From Cadophora sp. MPI-SDFR-AT-0126 (taxonomy: Eukaryota > Ascomycota > Leotiomycetes > Helotiales > Ploettnerulaceae): a stretch of 64,000 nucleotides of DNA. The notes under the pieces are model-generated. The model was not told where the DNA came from and did not search any database. It saw nothing but the letters and a program-made list of their open reading frames with translations. Position numbers and translations under genes: made by a program. The DNA is taken from the NCBI GenBank assembly GCA_020747065.1, contig JAGMVK010000029.1, positions 248,001 through 312,000 of the forward strand. Direction: 5' to 3'. Positions 34,506 to 46,951 of the stretch are shown in pieces; the stretch's first letter is position 1, and each line of letters begins with the position of its first letter.

Positions 34506-37500
34506 ATGCATCAATCATTGAGTCTCCGAAGGCTTTGCATGTTCTATGGCCTGACCTACATTGTCCCTCTCTTTCTCCAGCTTGTGACTGCCCAACATTG
34601 GGATGGCCCATCTCCATATGGTCAGAACTTTGCTCCAGATGTCAAATCTGTCGAAGCCGGGTGGGACGCTTCCTACCCAAGTTTCGAGGGTAATAGCAGC
34701 TATCCTCCTCCAATCACAGGCGTTGTCGACGGCTTCAGCAATAATGCTAGCGATATTGGATCCTTGAAGGCTAGGGCTGCCAAGGACTTTTACCTCAGAA
34801 TCATGCCGCTGGGTGCGTCAATCACTGAAGGTGTTGCATCCAGTGACGGCAATGGCTACCGCAAGTGGCTACGCCAGCAGCTTCGCTGGAAAGGCTGGAA
34901 AGTAAACATGGTTGGGTCGAAGGCAAACGGAAACATGGCCGACAGAGTATGTAACCCGTACAAAACGATTTCGTGTCCGCGCCAGGTACTTTTATTCAAG
35001 ACATCATGACTGACGAGTATTCAACGTGCAGGACAATGAAGGACATCCGGGCTGGGTCATCACGCAGGTGCACGATGCTTTCAACGCTGTTGCCAACAAA
35101 AAGCCAAATCTCGTGCTGATCAATGTCGGAACGTAAGTCACACTTTCTCAGCGTTCTCATGATGTAAATTTGCGAAGGAGCTTCCTCTACATTACTTCCG
35201 CGTCTTAAAATTATGAAGGACTAACATGCAACAGGAACGACTGCGGCCAAAATCTGGACACTGCCAACGCTGGAGTGCGTATGAAGGCTATGATCGATGA
35301 CATCTACTCCAAAGTCCCGGGTGTAACTGTCATCCTCTCGACATTGGTGAAAAGTAGAGATAACGATGCTTGCGCTACGAACCTGAGTCAGCAGTACAGA
35401 AATCTTGTCACCAATACCTACAGTGGGCAAAGAATTGGCCTCGCCGATATCTATTCAGCCATTTCCATGGACCAGGTCTCTGGAGATGGTATCCATCCCA
35501 CAGACGATGGCTACAAGCTCTTTGCCGCTGTATGGTGGGATGCGATCAGTAGGCTCGAGGATGTCATTCAATCACCTGCAAGCGATGGAACTGTTGACGA
35601 TGCCGCGAGTGGGTCCAGCAATTGTCCCAAGGTTGCCGGTAATGCTCGAGGTCCTGTTCGAACTCAAGTGGGAAGTGGTCACGATGACGGCAAATATGTA
35701 CACAACCGTGTCGAACGAGGTGCCATCGAGTCTGCCCGGATTCAGAAAAACAATGACCCCAAAACTATCACCCAACAGATTCCACTCAACATGTTCTTTG
35801 CCAATATTGTCAAGAATGATCCTAACGCTGATCGCGCATCTGCCCTGGACGATTGGATTCGGGTATTCACGAGCGTAGAAGGCGTGACTACTTACTACAT
35901 GCGTCAAAATCTAGGTGGCGGTAAATTTGGCGCAAGTACAGTGATTGATTTTGGAATGGACTGTCCATATGGATCCGGCAAGTAGCCATGCCACCTTTTC
36001 CGAAGCTTTGCATCTTTAGAAGACTAACATTTTTTATTGTTACAGCCTATGCATTTGGCGATTTGGTTCGTATTACCTTCCCCACGGCTATTTTCATTGC
36101 CTTTCACCGGACCACTAGCAAGGCTTTTCGATCTGGTTTGTTACTTTTGTATAGCACGCTAACTCAGAAACTCTTGTCATAGAACAATGATGGTCTCGGT
36201 GAGTAGTTCCTGTTGCCGCTATCTCTTACGAATCGAGTTCTAACCAATACGCAGATGATTTCTTCTGCATAAGAGATGGTGCTGCAGTACATGTCTCGTT
36301 GAACCGAGGAGGTAGCCCACCCAAGTTTGAGTCCATCGGGCAGGTAAGTGCTCACATTCTCTAGCGGTTTGTGTTCAAGCACAAGTTTGCAATGGCTAAA
36401 AGGTGTCTTACGACAGATCGTCCCACCAACATCCGGCTGGCAAGGTTATCAAGTCCACATTGCTGGTCAGTAAAATCCGAATCTGAAAAAGTTCTCCAAC
36501 AAACGATTCGCTAACAATAGCAGATATTGATGGCGATGGAAGAGCCGATTTTTGTCTTGTATCAGTAGATGGTGCCGAAATCAAGTGAGTTGCATAACCT
36601 CTCAAAGCAACACATTTGTTGCGCCTGTCTTACAAGAACACTTAGATGCTCACGAAACGGTGGCCAAGGAGACTCGCCTTCTTGGCAGGGGTTCTCCACG
36701 GTGGATGGTATCAGGGGTGTTGTCTTCAACCAAAGAAAAGCATCTACAAGTGAATTCATGTTCGGTAAGTCAACCCTTTCTATATTGATCCACCAGGGAT
36801 GAGCCTTCACTCGATAAATCGAGTTCCATGTCATTTCGCACAATATGGCTGGGAAACACCATGATATTTAGACATCCTTCATGCTAATTATTAATGTGCG
36901 GCATAAAGGCGACATCAATGGAGAGTGAGTTCAATGAATTCAAGTATATTATGTATTACACGACCGACTAACGATTGTCCTTTAGCTATCGCGCTGATAT
37001 CTTTATCGTCGGTGATAATGGTAATGTTGAAACATGGACGAATTTCAGAGGTCGAGGGAGCGGTATTGTATATAACCCCTCTGACATTGAATCTCACTGA
37101 TTTCGGTGTGCTAACCACTGTTGTTCAGGTCCCTGAATGGTCGTCCTCGGGCCTGACACATCAAGGGCAACCAGAGACCGGTATCCGAGACAATATCAAG
37201 TTTGGGAGGATCTAGGGTTCTGGTCGACTCGACTACATATACCTCAAAGAGGAAGAAAACTGGTTCGATGTCCGGGTTTGGGAGAACACAGGTGGCGGTG
37301 GTACGAAGCGCAAGGGAGACGGCGTTTTCTACTGTGATATGCGAGGTACGGGCAGTGACGACTACGTGTGGATCTACATGGATGGCCATTCGAATGAGGT
37401 ATTTGGGAACACGCATAATCCTCCCTATTGGGATCCCAACATCAAAATCACAATCACAGTCCCTGGCCCGCGGACTGGTATCCACGTGAGTCAACCTTCC

Positions 37501-37518
37501 AAGAGCAGATTTACTCGC

Positions 37519-37549
<31 letters not shown>

Positions 37550-40500
37550 ATCAAACTAATACTCTTTTTCTATATTTCAGTTGGCAGATTGGACCGGAAG
37601 CGGCAGATGTGATGTTTTAGTCCAGAACAAAGCCACTGGTGCCGTAACACTGTGGGAAAATCAGTGGAATTCGGGCACTAAGACCCTGACATTCGTCAAC
37701 AGAGGTGTCGTCGCTTCAGGTTGTACAGAGGGTTGGGGAGTCGGCATTTTCGACCGTGGCATGCGCATTGCTGACATGGAGTGAGTATCTCCTCGAAACA
37801 ATGGAGAATCTGAGCCTCAACAGAGCTAATAAGTTTGTTTTTGTTCTAGTGGTGATGGGAGAGCAGACATTGTATGCTTTGAGAAAGGCGGGCGTATAAC
37901 TGGTTGGCTCAACCGAGAGTCTGGCCTATTCGCTGCCGGCCAAATAAAGCTATCAGAAGGCTGGTATGTCTGAAGCCCCCCATATGCTTCTCGGAATATT
38001 GAGTAGCCCATCTCAATACCCACAATCCAACTTAACGTACAGTTTGGCACTCTGAATAACTTTGCTAACCACAGATTGCTCCCAGGGATCGTGCCAATCT
38101 TCGCTTAGCTGATGTTGAGAACTCTGGGAGAGCCGATATCATCTGGCTCGATAAATACACTGGCGCAGGAAGGGTGTGGAAAAACAACGGTTATGCAGGC
38201 CCTAATGGCGGAGGAGGAGGCAGCTCCTTTTCCTGGACCAGTCGCGGTGTGCTGTATTCGCCGATCGATCGAGGCGAAGTGATGGTGAGCTTCAAAAGCG
38301 TTGGCTGAATTGTAGCAAGAAGTATCTGCTAATGTATTCTCTCATTTGCAGAACTTTGCGAACTTGGGAGGTCTTGGCAGAGCAGACCTGATCCAAGTAT
38401 ACCCTGGTACTAACGAGGTGAGAATACCCGCAACGATTTGATGATTGGATCACCGGCATATGCTGACAATGTTTTTAGGCCTATACATTCTTCAACGAAT
38501 GCGGGGGTGGTGGAGCTGGTGGGGATGATGGTCCAATTGGTAAGTGAACATCCTTCTGGCTTAGCAGTATAATATACTGATGTTGTTCGAATTGAAAGAA
38601 AATCCCGGTCTGCCAGACTATTCAACGAATGCAGTCCAGGTCAACTTTGATGGTCAATGGTGTAATGCCAACCAGAGAGCTTTATTGATCGAAGAATTCA
38701 ATCACGCCTATACGATTGCTGCAGTCACAAGAGATAACCTGCAGAACGGACGCTATTACGATGAATTTTTTGATGGACCGTCTCGCAATGATGCTGGTTT
38801 TGCGGGCAGGACACGCAACGTTTATGACCGCATTAATAGCAGTGAGTTTCCTTACACTTGTACTGGGCTTATACTTCAACATTCCATTGTCGTACGCTTC
38901 TCCGAAATTAACGTGAGGTCCTAGTGCTTCGGGGCACCAATGCCGCCATCTCGATCACTGTCAGATGCGATTCGTCCACCGTTGGTTGCAGGAAAAAGAA
39001 ACAATATGCCCACATGAATCCCAACACGCGGATCATGAATATTTGCGACAGATACTTCGACGACAACCTCCGCAGCCCGACAGGCAAAGATTTGTCGCTT
39101 AAATCAACAACTAATCTTCTGGGTAACTGTGCGAGTAACTTTGACCTACGTACCGCACAACGCGCTCGAGCGATGACACTTATACACGAGTGCACACATA
39201 CCCCATACGCGATGAATGGTGAACCTTGCGATGACTATGCGTACGGTTTCATTGGCTGCTCATTGCTGCCCAAAGGCAATTTCCATCGCCCTTGTGCTGA
39301 TTATGCCACAAGCGACGATATCAAATGTCCCAATCTTGGTGGTGGAGAAGGGTGGTGCAACGGCGATTACAGTACCAAGAATGCTGACACTTACGCTTTC
39401 GTTGCAGCTGGTGTATTCTTTGAGCAGAGATGTGGTAGACCTGTTCCATTCCCAGAATTACCTACGGGATTCAGCAAAAGGGGCATCGATGCTGCCAAGG
39501 GAAATTTCATCGACGGTGTTGTAGAAAGGCAGCAGGCTTCACGTTCTCCAAGAAGAGCACCAAAGATCTCCAGAGACGTGGCGATGGACAACCGTCATTC
39601 GAAAGATGCTCACCAGGCACAGAATGTCAGCAATATCAAGCCGATGACAGACTTAAAGAAGGGAAAACGACAAACGACGACATGCGTTCTCATGGATGAC
39701 TATCTCATTATTGATGGAAATGAGGACCGGATCAGTGTGACTGGCTACGTGCACTTTGGCGACTCTTACGCTTCGGGCATGGGTACTGGGACCACATCCA
39801 GCGACTCGTGTCGAGTGGGGAGCAACAATTGTGAGTTTCGTTTTCATTTCATTATTGACTCATTGTACTTTGCCTGAGGCAGAACGTAGTCGTTCATCTT
39901 GGGTCCCATTTAAAAAGATACATCGTGAAATGAAGCTGATTAGTCCTACAGACGGCGAACTTATACGCCAGTGGTTTTCAGACACTGCCAGTATCACCTA
40001 CGAGCGCCATTCATGTTCAGGCGATACTATCAGTGGCCTGAACGGACAAATCGGGAAATGGGGAAACATGGGCACGGCTACAGTTGGCACGCTCACCAGT
40101 ATGTACCTTTCCAACTTCCTTTTTCTCAAAAATCTGCGAAACCAGATCGACAAGATGTCCTTAGATTGATGTCCTGGGATCCGGGATTTAGGTTCTAGAG
40201 TCCTGAGCTTTATAGCGCTAACTGTGTTGAAGTTGGTGGTAATGACGTGGGATTCTCCGACTTGGTGTACTACTGTGTAATCACTCCCAACACTGTACAT
40301 TTACCTTCAACGAATCGACAATACTGCCTGGATGCTGAAAAGAAGGCCAATGATTATATGGATGACTCTTCCTCCAACGGATTGCGGGCTAGGTTGAAGT
40401 AAGTCTCTGTTGTTCCTCTGAGTCTCACGCAGCCTGGTGAAATAAAAAGTTCCCTTGCTGGAAGAAATAGTTAGAAGAGACCGCCAGCAAATATTCGCTG

Positions 40501-41276
40501 ACACAAATAACAGGAACGCCTATATTTCTATTCTTCAGAAATCTGGTCGAAATGACTTCGATTTATTTGTTACTGGCTATCCGAAATTCTTCGATGAGCA
40601 GACGACACAATGCAACAAGGCATCATTCCATTACTGGTGGTATACAAAAGAAGCCGGATTCCTCGCTGATCCCCGTCTTGTACTTCTGACGACCAGTCTA
40701 CGTACAGAGCTGGACGCTCTTGTGGCCAAGCTGAACGGAGTGATTCAAAGCGCCATACAAGATGCGAATAACGAGCGCGACACCAATCAAGTGCATTTCG
40801 TGGACGTAGTGGACAGGTTTGCCAACGGGAATCACAGATGGTGCGAGAACGGCGTTTCCGATCCCGAGCCCTCCCGTCAAGAGACATGGTTCTTCCTATC
40901 CGCCTGGCCTGATGTCAACTACGATTCGGCTGCGGTAGAAAATAGCGAGGTGCAGGCGCTCGTCAGCCAGGGCAGGATCAATCTACCCAACTCTGCATCC
41001 TGCTACAACGATCTCAGCTCCATAGCCAGCGGTGCTGACCCCTACCTGTTGTCCATGTGCCGCGTGTCTGAGGAGATTGCAGGAGATCCAAATGGTCCGC
41101 AGGCAACGCGTTTCAACTCAGCTAATGCAGCAATTGCTGCTGGGGACGTGAGTAGCCAGGATGTCTCCTGGTACGTTCCTACTCGACAGATCAAGACATT
41201 CCACCCTCGTTCTCCTGGTATGGCAGCGTATCGTGACGCCGTGATCGAAGTCATGCAATCTGTTGGCTCAATATAG
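34506..41276 (+). CDS. Giant secreted multi-enzyme: SGNH esterase + FG-GAP propeller + M35-like peptidase + SGNH hydrolase; one in-frame TAG
   Basis: About 22 exons: 34506..34946, 35032..35132, 35235..35977, 36046..36065, 36183..36198, 36255..36343, 36417..36465, 36524..36584, 36646..36764, 36909..36924, 36986..37067, 37129..37485, 37581..37780, 37850..37963, 38086..38284, 38352..38417, 38479..38539, 38599..38841, 38925..39830, 39952..40098, 40233..40398, 40475..41276. Together 1,665 sense codons. A signal peptide leads into a CE3-like SGNH hydrolase (PLGASITEG near 100, GTNDCGQN near 182, GDGIHP near 265). FG-GAP repeats with DxDGDGRAD-type calcium loops fill 430-960. An aspzincin/M35-like peptidase follows (HECTH near 1080, DDYAYG, NADTYAF), then a second SGNH domain (GDSYASG near 1271, GGNDVGF near 1345, HPRSPG near 1641). 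The codon at 37213 is TAG (codon 608); frame is open on both sides. The last acceptor (40474) is the least certain. Either a very recent null allele or a sequence error. Confidence 0.78.
37213..37215 (+). other. In-frame TAG inside the FG-GAP region of the giant gene
   Basis: The codon follows KFGRI and precedes GSGRLDYIYL, where the repeat family has Tyr. One base change from TAC or TAT would give it. No alternative splice of reasonable length removes it while keeping frame. The 2.9 kb of spliced coding sequence downstream stays open. Confidence 0.8.
37518..37545 (+). repeat. Homopolymer tract: 20 C then 8 A
   Basis: The tract lies inside the intron 37486-37580, between the GTGAGT donor and the TTTCAG acceptor. 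It does not affect the coding frame but marks a position where assembly length may be unreliable. Confidence 0.9.
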
Positions 41277-42602
41277 GGGATATTTTGGAAGGTGGATGGA
41301 GATCACAAGAGAACCAGGTCTTGGTACAGCATTGAATGCGTTGTACCGCTGTACCGTTTCTTGAATCTTTACGAGCAGGGACGATTACTTGCTGGGTGTT
41401 TTCTTTGGACTCGACATACAAAGTCCTAGAATATATAGATTAGTAAAGTAGTCTATCCAAATAATGTCTGCGTACTGAGAAATACCTTGGCGATCATCGT
41501 TCCAATTCATATTAACTGCGACGAAAATGTCATAGTTTAAAATATCTCTGCATTTTTTATCTGCCAAACCAAGACCTATATAATCAATGATATCTGGCTC
41601 AACAATTTTAGAGTTGAGAAAATGAGTAGGAAAAGTGTGTCTGCCAAGTTAAATGTCTAATATTGGATGGAAGCTGTTGGACGTAAGTTCGGGTCAATGG
41701 CTCATTGCGATCACGATGAGAATCTGATGATACCTTGCTACGGCATGGATACATCCAAGCTGGAGTTTTGTTTTTGACAGAGTGTACCTTCCCGGCTCTT
41801 TCTGTTATCCTTTCTTGTACCGTTGTTGACCCCTTGTGTGACCTCGGATTTGTTTGTTGCTGTCCCTCGCTTAGCTTAAGAAGTGGCTCAAGCGAGTCCA
41901 AAAGTCACAGTAAAGTTAGTTGAAAGCTCTCCCAACAACTTTAAGCTCTACTTCTTCATGAACGATGCGAATTCCGTTGTATAAACGGTAGCAAGTCTCT
42001 TGAATTGTTTTCTGATCCCCCTTCCGGTCAGGGGCTACTCGGGATTCGAAATCGCGGCCATTTCTCAGTCCCGGCCGGCCACGCGTAACTGTCGGCATCG
42101 GCACTCGTGATATGCGGCTCCGTGTTAGCCACGGCACAGCCACTCTAAACACTTTCAACGTTCCTGTGAATGTATTTTTACTTTTCCTGCTGTCTCAAGC
42201 ATCGAATGATTGGCTCAGGAGTGTCATAGATGCAGGCGCAAAGGATCAATTCATTAAACAAGGAGTGCGCCAAGATAAGCAGAAATGCGGCGACTGCAGG
42301 AGTACCTTACGAGGTGATTACGAGCAAGCCAACAACCGAAAAGCTTAGAGGGACGACTCTCAGACCTGGTCCACTGTGAGGCAGGTTATCCGATGTGGTG
42401 TATAAGAAAGGGTCCTGCCTGCTCTTCTAGATTTCCTTCAGCATCGAAACTCTTTTACTTACTGTGCATTTCTACTATTTTATTCCCACTTCGCAAGTCC
42501 AAAAATACTTATAGTCCGGTCCAAGACTTAACATTCGTTCAGGGTTTCCTCTCTCGCTTCATTTGATCTTTCCAGCTTACCAGGCCCCTCTTTCTCAGCA
42601 CG
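41277..42602. other. 1.3-kb intergenic region
   Basis: No credible gene. The last 200 bp are pyrimidine-rich, as expected just upstream of an ascomycete start codon. Confidence 0.4.
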
Positions 42603-43828
42603 ATGGCGCCCACCTTCTTCCCAAACGGAACTTGGACTGGCGCATATCCAAACGGGACAGCCATCAATCCCGATGACTGTACACTGGATTTATGTCCTCT
42701 ATCTGAGGCTCACTTCACCTATATACCGGTGAGTACGTCCTCCTTGCATAAATGTCCCAGCTGACGGGACAGACACTTTACGGAAACGCAGCGCTTGCTG
42801 GAATCTTTGGGATATACGCAGCTTTTCACTTGATCGCTGGCATCCGCTTCAAAACTTGGGGGTACATGGTTGTAAGTGATTTCGCATCTAATTGGAACAT
42901 GACTGATCATCTAGGGCATGGTGGGCGGTCTCGTGCTTGAAGTTCTGGGATACGCCAACCGGATCCGCATGCATTACAATCCCTTTCCAAAAATGCCGTT
43001 CATCTTGTAAGTAATTTTCAATTCATTCATCTCAAATCTTTCGTTCTTAGCATAGACTGATGGGAATGTATCACACAGGCAACTCGTAGGTCTTACCATC
43101 GGCCCGGCTTTCCTCAGTGCCGCCATATACCTCTGCCTTGGCCGCATCATTGTCGTCTACGGCCAACATATCTCTCGACTGAAACCTCGCTCATACACAA
43201 TTATATTCATGTCTTGCGACCTTATCAGTCTGATTCTACAGTCTGCCGGTGGGGCGATGGCCAGCATTGCGGACACACAAGAAGACACAGATAGGGGAGT
43301 TAATGTCATGATTGCTGGCCTCATTGCACAAGTCGTGAGCTTGACTGTCTTTGCGGTTCTCTGTGCAGATTTCGCCTTCCAATCGCGGAAGAAATGGAAT
43401 GACCGAGATCCCAGATGTTTTGACCTCCGTCGGACGAAGTTCTGGAAAGCGTTTCTTGCAGGTTCGTAGCTGCTGTCCTCTCACAAACACGGAAGTAACG
43501 CTGACATAGTCTTGTGGTAGGGCTGTGCATTGCCACTCTTTCGATTTACATACGATCTGTCTTTCGTGTAGCTGAGCTCTGGGGAGGATTTGACAGTTCG
43601 CTTGCCAACAATGAGCCTATTTTCATGGCACTCGAAGGAGGAATGCTATTCATTGCGACAACATGCCAGACCGTCCTTCATCCACGCTTTACATTTCAGG
43701 GCCATTGGCATAATGCCAACTTTGGGATGGGAAAAGACAACGCTGGCAAGTATACAAAGCCGACTGAAGACAACATTGAGCTGATGAGTAGGAGCAATCT
43801 CTCTTTGACCAATGTCTCCAGGGCGTAG
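42603..43828 (+). CDS. RTA1-like (lipid-translocating exporter family) membrane protein
   Basis: Five exons, 42603..42728, 42773..42871, 42915..43006, 43079..43461 and 43521..43828, give 335 residues. Introns are 44-72 nt. It is a fungal-specific seven-helix family whose yeast members (Rta1, Rsb1, Rtm1) protect against sterol-binding drugs, long-chain bases or molasses toxicants. The seven hydrophobic segments are intact. Family motifs are seen: [10 protein letters not shown] in helix 1, LEVLGYANR after helix 2, [17 protein letters not shown] opening helix 3, and the near-invariant FRVAELWGG...[10 protein letters not shown] at the last loop and helix. The N-terminus has two sequons (NGT) and a Cys pair, matching the outside face. 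Confidence 0.94.
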
Positions 43829-44573
43829 AGCATGTTTGTTTGGCTTGTCGACTCTCTGGAATGAAAGTGGATGACCTAGTAGAGGCGATTTAATACACTT
43901 ACTGGCGATTCAATCTTTGTTTCTGGCTATCGGCAATGTCCTATCAATGCGTATCTAGCAATGCGTCCAATATGTTACTAGTTCTTGTGTCGAATTAAAC
44001 GTCAGATTTTATTCACCATATCACCTAGATAGCTGAATGTTTGACAGACAGTTTTCGCAGTGATAGTTTCGCTTCGAATTTTGTTTAGGAGAAGTCAAGA
44101 ACCTCAACAGTGTCGAGTTGATACGCTTTTGCTCTTTCCCCGCTACGGCTCGCGAAGAAACCAATTCACCCACAGTAGACTCTAATTTAGCGCCAGATGA
44201 GCCTTGATCTTCTCTTAGTCTCTTTCCCTCTTTCTATCTATCAACATGACCATTGTCTCGGGTGTTCCAATAGATCTTCGGACATGCTGACAACTATCTC
44301 TCACCACTATCAAGAGGAAAGTCTCTGTCCTCCGGAACCTGCTCTTATCTCTAGCAATTCGATCTCACAAGGCATCACCACCCTCTTCTTGCAACCGACT
44401 TCACAACTTCATCGATCACTTCAACTTCAAAGTTCTCAGAAAGTCGATTCAAATTTTGCCCCAAGCTCTACCAATATAAAGTCAGCACAAAAAATCAACT
44501 TTCGTTGGAGGCTGTCCTTTTACTGATATTATGATGGTACCTCCAGCTTACCAATACTTCCAAGAAACCAAAG
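43829..44573. other. Intergenic region upstream of the bromodomain gene
   Basis: About 745 bp without a recognised feature. A 109-codon ORF at 44197 is not convincing. Confidence 0.35.
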
Positions 44574-46031
44574 ATGGAAGGTTTAAAAGTTCGGTCCACT
44601 GGCCCGGGGCTTACCACATACCAAGTGAAGAGGCTCCTTAGGATTATCAGATCTGTCGCGGCGTCAGAGGCTGGAAGAAGTTTCATAGCCCCAGTTGCAG
44701 AGTTGTGGCCCGAATATTCCGAAACCTACGCTCAGAAGATCTCAAACGAGGTTAATCTGAGTACCATGAGAGAGGCTTTGCAAGAAGGTTACTATGCCAA
44801 TATGGACAGTTTTAGGGCGGACGCTCACCTGATCTACGACAACTCTATAACGTTTAATGGACCTGAGAGCACAGTGTCGCAGTATGCTCTTGCTGTCCGT
44901 GACACCATTTTGGAAAAGATTGAGAAGATAGGTCTTGAACCTGTCCCCGCTCATACCATGGAAACAAGGTCCAGCCATCTTATCAATTCTTCAAATCCGA
45001 CAGCATCACGAAAGCGGAAAGCTCCTAATCACGCCGAAAACTCGGATATTCTTTGTGGTCGACGACGCGGTAGCTGGACGGTTGATCTGATGCAACAATT
45101 CTTGGAAGGTCGTGGCATTTCTGTTGACTACAACTTGGGACATTCTGGGCTACTTCACATCATTGAGAACTTGGCTCTTGAAGCAGACTATGATGAATCT
45201 GCTCTCATTGATGAGGGACCATCGTCAAACACCAACAAAATCCTCTTACCGACATCATCGACGATGACTACAACTCTAGCATCATCCACCGTCACACCAG
45301 ACTCTTCTCAAGTGGACTCAAGCAGGCTTGAGTCTTACATGCAAGCACATCATGGTTCTACAAATGCCAGAGAGGGAATTGGAGGAGATACAGTGAAACG
45401 AATGGACAAGCCCGACACAAATGGAGACACATCCGCAATGGCTTCCGATTCCAGAAAGTCTCCCAGAGACTTTGAGCAATGGCAGACCTGTAACGATGAG
45501 AACGGTGAGCCAGATACTCATGCTCCTATAGCTTACCCAGAACCTCATATTGGAGAGAATTCAATTGCACCCGTGGATCCCACAAGCTCAAAGGGTGGTA
45601 AGCAGAACGTGGCACATACAACTCTGCTTTCTTGTCAGCAATTGTTTGACCGTTCGCAAAGTGTCTCCGAGAAAGTTCATCTGCATGTCTCTACAGCGTC
45701 AGACAAGGTTCGACGAATCAAAAACCACACCAACGGTATTGCATCACTTCTCGAAAAAATTCAGGAAGATAGCAGCAATTCCGCTGAGCTGATTTCTCAG
45801 TTGAGAACAAGACTAGCAGAAAAAGACGGAGAAATGAATCTACTTCGCCTCGAGAACAGATCAATGTCTGCCGACCAAAGAGGGTTTGAAGAGCTGAAGA
45901 ATGAAAATGCGGCTCTGGTATCAAAGGTAGCGATCAAGGAAGCTGAGATTGCTCGTCAAAGCGCCCGCATCGACGAACTGGAGGACTTTCAACGCCAGAT
46001 CACCTCTTTGACCTCAAGAATTCAAGGCTGA
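44574..46031 (+). CDS. Bromodomain-containing protein with a C-terminal coiled coil
   Basis: A single-exon gene of 485 residues. Residues about 15-120 form a bromodomain-like bundle: a first helix (TTYQVKRLLRIIRSVAAS), a ZA-like loop with LWPEYSETYAQKI, then ANMDSFRADAHLIYDNSITFNG, where the Asn in YDNS/TFNG aligns with the acetyl-lysine-contacting Asn region, and a final helix. The middle (about 160-370) is a disordered Ser/Thr/Asp/Asn-rich linker with a KRKAPN basic patch suited to nuclear import. The last about 110 residues are a heptad-rich coiled coil (ELISQLRTRLAEKDGE onward). The bromodomain is divergent and single; it is not BDF1, GCN5, SNF2 or RSC. A chromatin-reader role is inferred. 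Confidence 0.72.
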   Translation: MEGLKVRSTGPGLTTYQVKRLLRIIRSVAASEAGRSFIAPVAELWPEYSETYAQKISNEVNLSTMREALQEGYYANMDSFRADAHLIYDNSITFNGPESTVSQYALAVRDTILEKIEKIGLEPVPAHTMETRSSHLINSSNPTASRKRKAPNHAENSDILCGRRRGSWTVDLMQQFLEGRGISVDYNLGHSGLLHIIENLALEADYDESALIDEGPSSNTNKILLPTSSTMTTTLASSTVTPDSSQVDSSRLESYMQAHHGSTNAREGIGGDTVKRMDKPDTNGDTSAMASDSRKSPRDFEQWQTCNDENGEPDTHAPIAYPEPHIGENSIAPVDPTSSKGGKQNVAHTTLLSCQQLFDRSQSVSEKVHLHVSTASDKVRRIKNHTNGIASLLEKIQEDSSNSAELISQLRTRLAEKDGEMNLLRLENRSMSADQRGFEELKNENAALVSKVAIKEAEIARQSARIDELEDFQRQITSLTSRIQG

Positions 46032-46951
46032 TGGATTAAAATCCGTGGACATCGGGTACTGGACTGGAGAGCAGGGCTTTCCTGACATTTACCCTTACCT
46101 CAGAGGATATCCCAGCGGCCCCGTTCTTTGAGTGAATGTAGCCAGTGGAGATTTGGAGGTTGATTTATTTCTCTAGGTGGGGAGAAGATAAAGCCACTGG
46201 CGGCTCATGCGTACAGCTTGCGAATGATGATTCTCATCTTAATCGAACCATAGGGCTTTGTGCGAAAGCCAGCGAAACGCAGCTGACGTTCAGTGAGCAT
46301 GGGACCTCTACATTTTCCCACGTGTCGACCACTCAAGTGGTTTTCTACATGCCAAAAAACACATCTGTCCTTCTTCGCCCTTCTCTACAATCATTTCCAT
46401 CAAAAAGATAATAAGAAGTTTCAATGCACTCATTGCTGATCCAGTCTCACCAGTGAGAACAAAAAATTGTAAATTGATGCTGTATCTCTCTGACTGGGGG
46501 GTATGCGGGTGTGAAGTTCCCATCCTGATCTAAGCGAGCCGTGGTAAACAACAGGCTTTGTGACACTTTATGCTGGCCTTACCCTTGGTCAGATTCTTAC
46601 TTTTAGATTAATCTCATCAATCTCAACATCAGCAACCTAAATTAGAAGCAAAAGAAAACCGCGCACTATATATCACCATCTGAGCAAAAGTCGCGATGGA
46701 CAAAAAGTTCTGATGTGTATGTTAATTTATTCATTTCTGGTAAAGAGTCCCCAAACGCCCCTTATTGTGCTATGCAATGCAATGAATGATCCCCGCTCAA
46801 TCCTGCCCAAAATTAAATATGCAATTCCGCTCCCCATACTCTTACACCAATCCTTTGTATGATAAATTCAGATGTCCCGTCCTGCGCCGATGTGTGTCGG
46901 ATAGGTTCCTCCACGTTGTCCTCCATCCTTCATAACTGGTACCCTTGACTT
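46032..46951. other. Convergent intergenic region
   Basis: 920 bp between two 3' ends. No gene is seen. Confidence 0.4.
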
